Source: Ianthella basta (taxonomy: Eukaryota > Porifera > Demospongiae > Verongiida > Ianthellidae). From it: a stretch of 64,000 nt of DNA. The notes under the pieces were generated by a model. That model saw nothing but the letters and a program-made list of their open reading frames with translations, searched no databases and was not told where the DNA came from. This document shows, piece after piece, positions 60,201 through 64,000 of the stretch. The stretch spans positions 3,137,427 to 3,201,426 of the forward strand of contig OZ025882.1 of NCBI GenBank assembly GCA_964019415.1, in the 5' to 3' direction. The stretch's first letter is position 1; each line of letters opens with the position of its first letter. A program made the translations under genes and the position numbers.

Positions 60201-62853
60201 CTGAGCAGAGTAACACTGGATGTCTTGATCTTGACAGCCTTCAGCCCAATGGCAGAACGGTCAAAGGTCACCTGCTGGACAAACATCCACCAGGCAACCG
60301 AGCTGCACCCTCTACCATCAGTGGGACACCATCAGTCCCTGAACCTCACCCTCATTGTTTTCGAGCAGATAGATGGCTCCTTGATTCGGTCCACAATCCA
60401 GCGATTGTCTGGGTCTGCTGGACCATCAGGCATGAATGCAAAGGGCTGGAAGCAAATGTGCTCCTCCTTTCATAGGACATCCAATGAGCTTTGTGAAGCA
60501 ATCGCCAGGTTGACCAGAAGGATTTGCTTGACTTATGTGGACCCCCGCGGGATTTCTCCCCTAGTTGCAAGTCGTCTCATAGCTCTAGACAAGAGCGCAG
60601 GTATCCGACCTATCGGTGTGGGAGAGATACTGAGACGACTCATTGGAAAGGTGGTCCTCCACATTGCTCAGGAAGACATTCAGCGCACTGTCGGTAGCCT
60701 TCAACTATGTGCAGGGCAAGATGCAGCATGCGAGGCGGGAATTCGCGCAATGAGAAGGGTGTATGAGGATGACAACACTGAAGCAGTCTTACTAGTGGAT
60801 GCAAGCAATGGTAATAACTCATTGAATCACCAGGCTGCTTTGAGAAATGTTCACATCCTATGCCCCATCCTTGCCCCAGTCCTAATGCAACGCCTAGCGG
60901 AGTGAAGCCAAGCTTTTTATCGGTGGAGTCCACATTCGATCTCAGGAAGGCACCACCCAAGGTGACCCCCTCGCAATGGTTATGTACGCCATAGGTACAC
61001 TCCCATTGATTCAAAGCCTTAAAGAGGAAGTGGTACAGTCATGGTGCGCCGACGATGCATCTGCTGGGGGAACACTGGCCCCTCTTCGTAGATGGTGGGA
61101 CAGGCTCCAAGCAGAAGGCCCACAGTTTGGCTATTTTCCTAATGCAGAGAAAACCTGGCTGATTGTAAAGCCTGAACATGCCAAGTCAGCAGAAGAGCAG
61201 TTCCAAAGCACAGGGATTAGGATAACAGCACATGGAGAAAGGCACCTGGGTGCTGCACTGGGATGTAGAAGTTTTGTGAAAGAGTACGTTCGGGGCAAAG
61301 TGGTTGGCTGGGTCTCTGAAATTGAGAGTCTGTATCTAGAATTGCAATGTCCCAGCCTCAGGCTGTGTACGCCGCCCTAACCCATGGCCTGACAGCTAAA
61401 TGGACTTTCATCATGCGTACCATACCAGACATTGAAGATGAGATGCAACCACTGGAAGATGCAATTTGGTATAGCTTTCTACCAGCATTTACTGGAAGGC
61501 AAGCCTTCAGTGACACCAAGCGAGATTTGTTGGCTCTCCCGGCCCGGCATGGGGGCCTTGGAATCTCAAATCCAACCAAGTGTGCCAGCAGCTAGTTCAA
61601 TGCCTCATCCAGAATCTCAGAGCCTTTGGTAACCCTGATCCAATAGCAGTGCACCAGCTATCCAGCACAAGCTCAGGCTGAACAGAGAGAAGCTAAAGCT
61701 ACTGTCCAGTCAAGCAACCGACAGGCTGTCAACGAGGAAGCAGACAGTGTCAAGGCAAAGCTATCAAAGCCACAACAGACAGCAATGGAACAAGCAAGTG
61801 AGAAAGGGGCATCTGCATGGCTAACAACCATCCCTATTGCAGACTATGGATTTAGTCTGCACAAGTAAGCCTTTAGGGCTGTAGGACAACAACGGCAGCT
61901 TGCTACAGAAGACATGAGCAGGAGAAGCGCAGGACATAATATGAGAGGAGAGTTTTGGAAGTAGAACACGGCACCTTCACCCCCCTTGTGATGTCTACAA
62001 GTGGGGGCTGGGGCCCCTCGGCAACAATTGTGTACAAGAGGCTTGCCAGCCTCATCTCCGCCAAAGTGTCACAGCCGTACAGCACCACTCTGTATTTCAT
62101 CCGCTGCAAGCTGGCCTTCTCCATCATTGATTCTACAGTCATGTGCCTACGTGGGGCCAGGTCTTCTTTTCACCAACCAGCCAGGGAACTAAACCTCAAT
62201 GAGCAGCCATTGGACCTCGTTGCCAGCGAGGCTCGATGGTAGATGAGACACAGCTCATAGCACACTGATATCTTATTACAATGTGCATGTTGTCATTTGC
62301 CATTTCTCAGATGTCCTTGGTATTTATGTAATATTATGTATATTGACACTGTTTTATGAACTGGTTTTCATTTATCACAGGCGGTGCGCATGTGTGCCTT
62401 ATTGTAATCACTTCTTGATACAGCCCACTTAACTACTATATTAGTAAGCCTTTAGCAAGGTGAGCTGCTCATGCCAGGTTGTGACAGGGAATGAGGGCCA
62501 TCAAGACTATATAAAACACTTGCTTTTACTAGGAATGTCACCAGCAACATTAATGCTCCTTGTTGTGTTGTGTTTGGAGCTGTTAGTCATTATAATTATA
62601 GTTGACAAGCAACCTACTTTGACAACATCTTTAACGTTCTCTCCACAGGAACCTTGACCATCACTCCCGGCCCTCCTTCCCTGAGCTCTGCTCCTCCCTG
62701 AAGGACCACTCTGACAGAGACAGTCCCTCTCTGCTGGATGTACCAGTGCAGGCACTGCAGTCAGTCAGGAAGCCTGCCAGAGCAGCCCAGCTGGGGGCTC
62801 CACTCAGCTGTGCACAGGACCTGTACAGAGACCTACAGCAGTACTACCAGTGA
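45294..62853 (+). CDS. Gene D: receptor tyrosine kinase with two ectodomain modules, about 957-960 aa
   Basis: Exons: 45294-45369, 50150-50605, 52172-52216 (less certain), 52441-52860 (or from 52432), 53729-54151, 54846-55153, 55266-55331, 55404-55531, 55634-55847, 56599-56675, 56937-57090, 57218-57313, 57595-57708, 57854-57945, 62649-62853. All junctions are GT-AG and in phase. Signal peptide [13 protein letters not shown]; module 1 about 27-177; a 15-codon Ser-rich linker; module 2 about 193-332 ([23 protein letters not shown]), a diverged homologue of module 1; stalk; TM about 436-462; juxtamembrane with GLYEVP, PLYDSV, AIYGEL, DIYDQL; kinase with GSGEFG, VAIK about Lys671, HRD about 772-774, DFG about 792-794. 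The first of the two stalk exons of B and C has decayed here. A 3.1-kb retroelement lies in the last intron in the sense direction but leaves the splice sites intact. The kinase appears functional. Confidence 0.8.
46700..48720. repeat. Two related intron-1 blocks around D-specific DNA
   Basis: About 46700-47215 and about 48206-48720 share a series of landmarks: GGTTTCTGTTGCTCCCA, TTTTTAGACTGAG.CATAACAACAG, TTTTGTGCTGCCTGG, and GTGATG.AACTGTGT followed by ATGAGTAGTAAGTGT. Between them lies D-specific DNA (about 47220-48200) with no recognised gene. It holds a small tandem duplication at about 47361-47414 (TTTTGGGCACA...GGGACTGC) and the minisatellite below. Genes B and C also carry two diverged copies of the TTTTGTGCTGCCTGG block in intron 1. 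Confidence 0.6.
47873..47965. repeat. Minisatellite, about 3 units of AGTGCATGTAGAGTAGTTGC type
   Basis: Imperfect units of about 25-35 bp within intron 1 of gene D. Confidence 0.7.
51344..51671. mobile_element. Foldback/TIR element in gene D between ectodomain modules
   Basis: Terminal inverted repeats of about 45 bp (GGGCTGCC, GGCTAGTCTGGC, GACCGTCCCAA at the left; the complements in order at the right end) with a few mismatches. A second, inner inverted repeat (GGGACGGTCTAGC...ATAGCGATTAGTT and its complement) is nested within. About 330 bp, no coding capacity, GC-richer than its surroundings. No clear target duplication. Confidence 0.75.
51812..52070. mobile_element. Inverted-repeat insertion, 96-bp arms, 12-bp target duplication
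   Basis: Arms 51812-51907 and 51931-52026 are complementary over about 96 bp with few mismatches; a 44-bp tail follows to 52070. The whole is bounded by GTGACATATCAT at 51800-51811 and 52071-52082. Each arm contains CTGACGAAGGCCTTCGGG followed by CGAAA. Head-to-head arrangement, short insert and a 12-bp duplication fit a Penelope-like or other target-primed retroelement remnant; the class is inferred. Confidence 0.7.
58772..59140. mobile_element. MITE-2 family element in last intron of gene D
   Basis: Best-preserved copy: ATCACTGGATATTATGCC at the left and GGCATAATATCCAGTGAT at the right are exact complements, flanked by TA. Confidence 0.88.
59368..62442 (+). pseudogene. Defective reverse-transcriptase retroelement in last intron of gene D
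   Basis: About 3.1 kb bounded by AGTAAGCCTTTAGC at 59354-59367 and 62443-62456. Order of remains: a Cys-rich zinc-finger-like N-terminus (about 59451-59580, [15 protein letters not shown]...CSDC); an unassigned linker domain (about 59760-60300); the RT fingers/palm (about 60300-61000, with [47 protein letters not shown]); the catalytic [10 protein letters not shown] (about 61045); the thumb (about 61350-61590); and a C-terminal segment (about 61955-62240, [23 protein letters not shown]). At least four frameshifts, internal stops and a deletion between about 61876 and 61910 make it non-coding. I recognise the protein type from uncharacterised RT proteins of cnidarians and sponges but cannot name its clade. 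No LTRs and no poly(A) tail are visible. Confidence 0.8.
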
Positions 62854-64000
62854 ATGTAAATTGTGATTACTAGCAGAGTATTGGACATATAATGACATGT
62901 CATTAGTATCTGGACTGCTTGCTTTTGTGCCATTACTTATTTTGCATGTGGGCAATAATAATTATGGTTAATTTCATTCAGAGTCAGTGGTTTGTGAACC
63001 AATATAGAATGTGTATGGATATTGATGCATACATGAAGCTTCCTGGCAACCTGATTCACTGCCAACGCTCACCCAATATTAATCAGTTAAATATATAACA
63101 TTAAATGCTGACCAATCGGTTTCTCTGAAGATTTAGACCACTCAGCACTCGGCACTTCATGCCCTTGAGCCTCATGATCTAAATCTCAGAGACACCTCTT
63201 GGTCATGCAGCATTTAACTATTACATAGATCCTGTTGCCATGGTAACTTGCATCTAAACAATGATTCTGAACCTCAGAGAAGCATTAGGGCTTCCCCAGG
63301 GCTTCCCAAGGCTTCCCCAGGTGAAATAAGATATCCATACCATACCATTACAATAGCTTTGCATGTAACTCAAAATCCCATTAACATATGTGGTGGGCAG
63401 AGTGCGGATGCTTATAAATCCCATGTAGTATGCATAATTATGCATACTAATATTGGTGATCGGTACATGAAGTACCAGCCAAGAACAGAGGGGAGACAAT
63501 TATTATTATTAGAGAACAGTTTTGGATCTTAGTATGAATACCATATACAATCATCAAGTGAACACGCACTTGTGCAATTTCTTTATAAATCTTCATCAAT
63601 AAAGATCAAGTCATTGTATCCAATAATCTTATAATATGAGGAAATGCTAAAATGTTGGCCTACTCTGTAAATAGGTCAGGTAGCATGTAATGGCCATCCA
63701 ATTATTATTATATTAAAATGAGTTTTCAGTCTGCATGCAAGAGAGTCCTTACACTGAATGGTAATACTAGCAATATATGGAGGAGAGATGTACCACATAA
63801 TGGCCTCAGATGTACAGATCGACACTGATACATATACAGCTTGAGCCATTCTCCTGCAGTGTGGCCACAAGTACGTACTTGCAGTTAACACATTTGTACA
63901 CGTACAGTGCTACCATACTCTCTGATGTATAAATTCATATGCCAAGGTTTCACAACAGCTAAGGCAAAGTATACAGCTGTCTTCCATTGGCCTGTGCTTA
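62854..64000 (+). other. 3' flank of gene D, start of a further unit
   Basis: Colinear with the flanks after genes A (9159 on), B (26685 on) and C (44079 on), to the window edge. A small triplicated GGCTTCCCCAGG-type repeat at about 63289-63320 is specific to this copy. No gene seen. Confidence 0.7.
63101..63217. mobile_element. MITE-1 family element after gene D
   Basis: Terminal repeats TTAAATGCTGACCAA and its complement at the same place as after genes A and B; the right arm carries a small TGC insertion. Confidence 0.75.

Overview
The window looks like nuclear DNA of a demosponge, probably close to Amphimedon (inference). Genes are split into many short GT-AG exons, CA/GT microsatellites and small inverted-repeat elements are dense, and the main content is a tandem family of receptor tyrosine kinases (RTKs). 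Their ectodomain is of a kind I associate with sponge proteins of unknown function. Large lineage-specific RTK expansions are an established feature of sponge genomes. Nothing bacterial, viral or CRISPR-like was seen.

Layout, all genes on the + strand: (i) 1-2757, a decayed Ty3/gypsy pol region on the minus strand; (ii) gene A, 3446-9158, the last six exons of an RTK whose 5' part lies off the left edge; (iii) gene B, 13999-26684, complete, 14 exons, 823 aa; (iv) gene C, 30161-44078, complete, 14 exons, 826 aa; (v) gene D, 45294-62853, 15 exons, about 957-960 aa, with an extra ectodomain module; (vi) 62854-64000, the same 3' flank that follows A, B and C, so the array may continue to the right. 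Stop-to-stop spacing is 17.5, 17.4 and 18.8 kb, the last including a retroelement of about 3.1 kb.

B, C and D share one architecture: signal peptide, an Ig-sized ectodomain module, a Ser/Thr-rich stalk, one TM helix, a long tyrosine-rich juxtamembrane region, a complete tyrosine kinase domain ([21 protein letters not shown], paired activation-loop tyrosines) and a C-tail ending in QQYYQ. All splice junctions were checked for phase. Extracellular exons are phase 1-1 and so can be shuffled without breaking frame.

The paralogues serve as an internal alignment that dates insertions. A TIR element in the last intron predates the B/C/D duplications. A reverse-transcriptase element in gene D has a 14-bp target duplication, with matching empty sites in B and C. 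A 140-bp fragment sits upstream of D, a probable SINE lies in B and C only, and gene A shows a patchwork of diverged and nearly identical exons that points to gene conversion.
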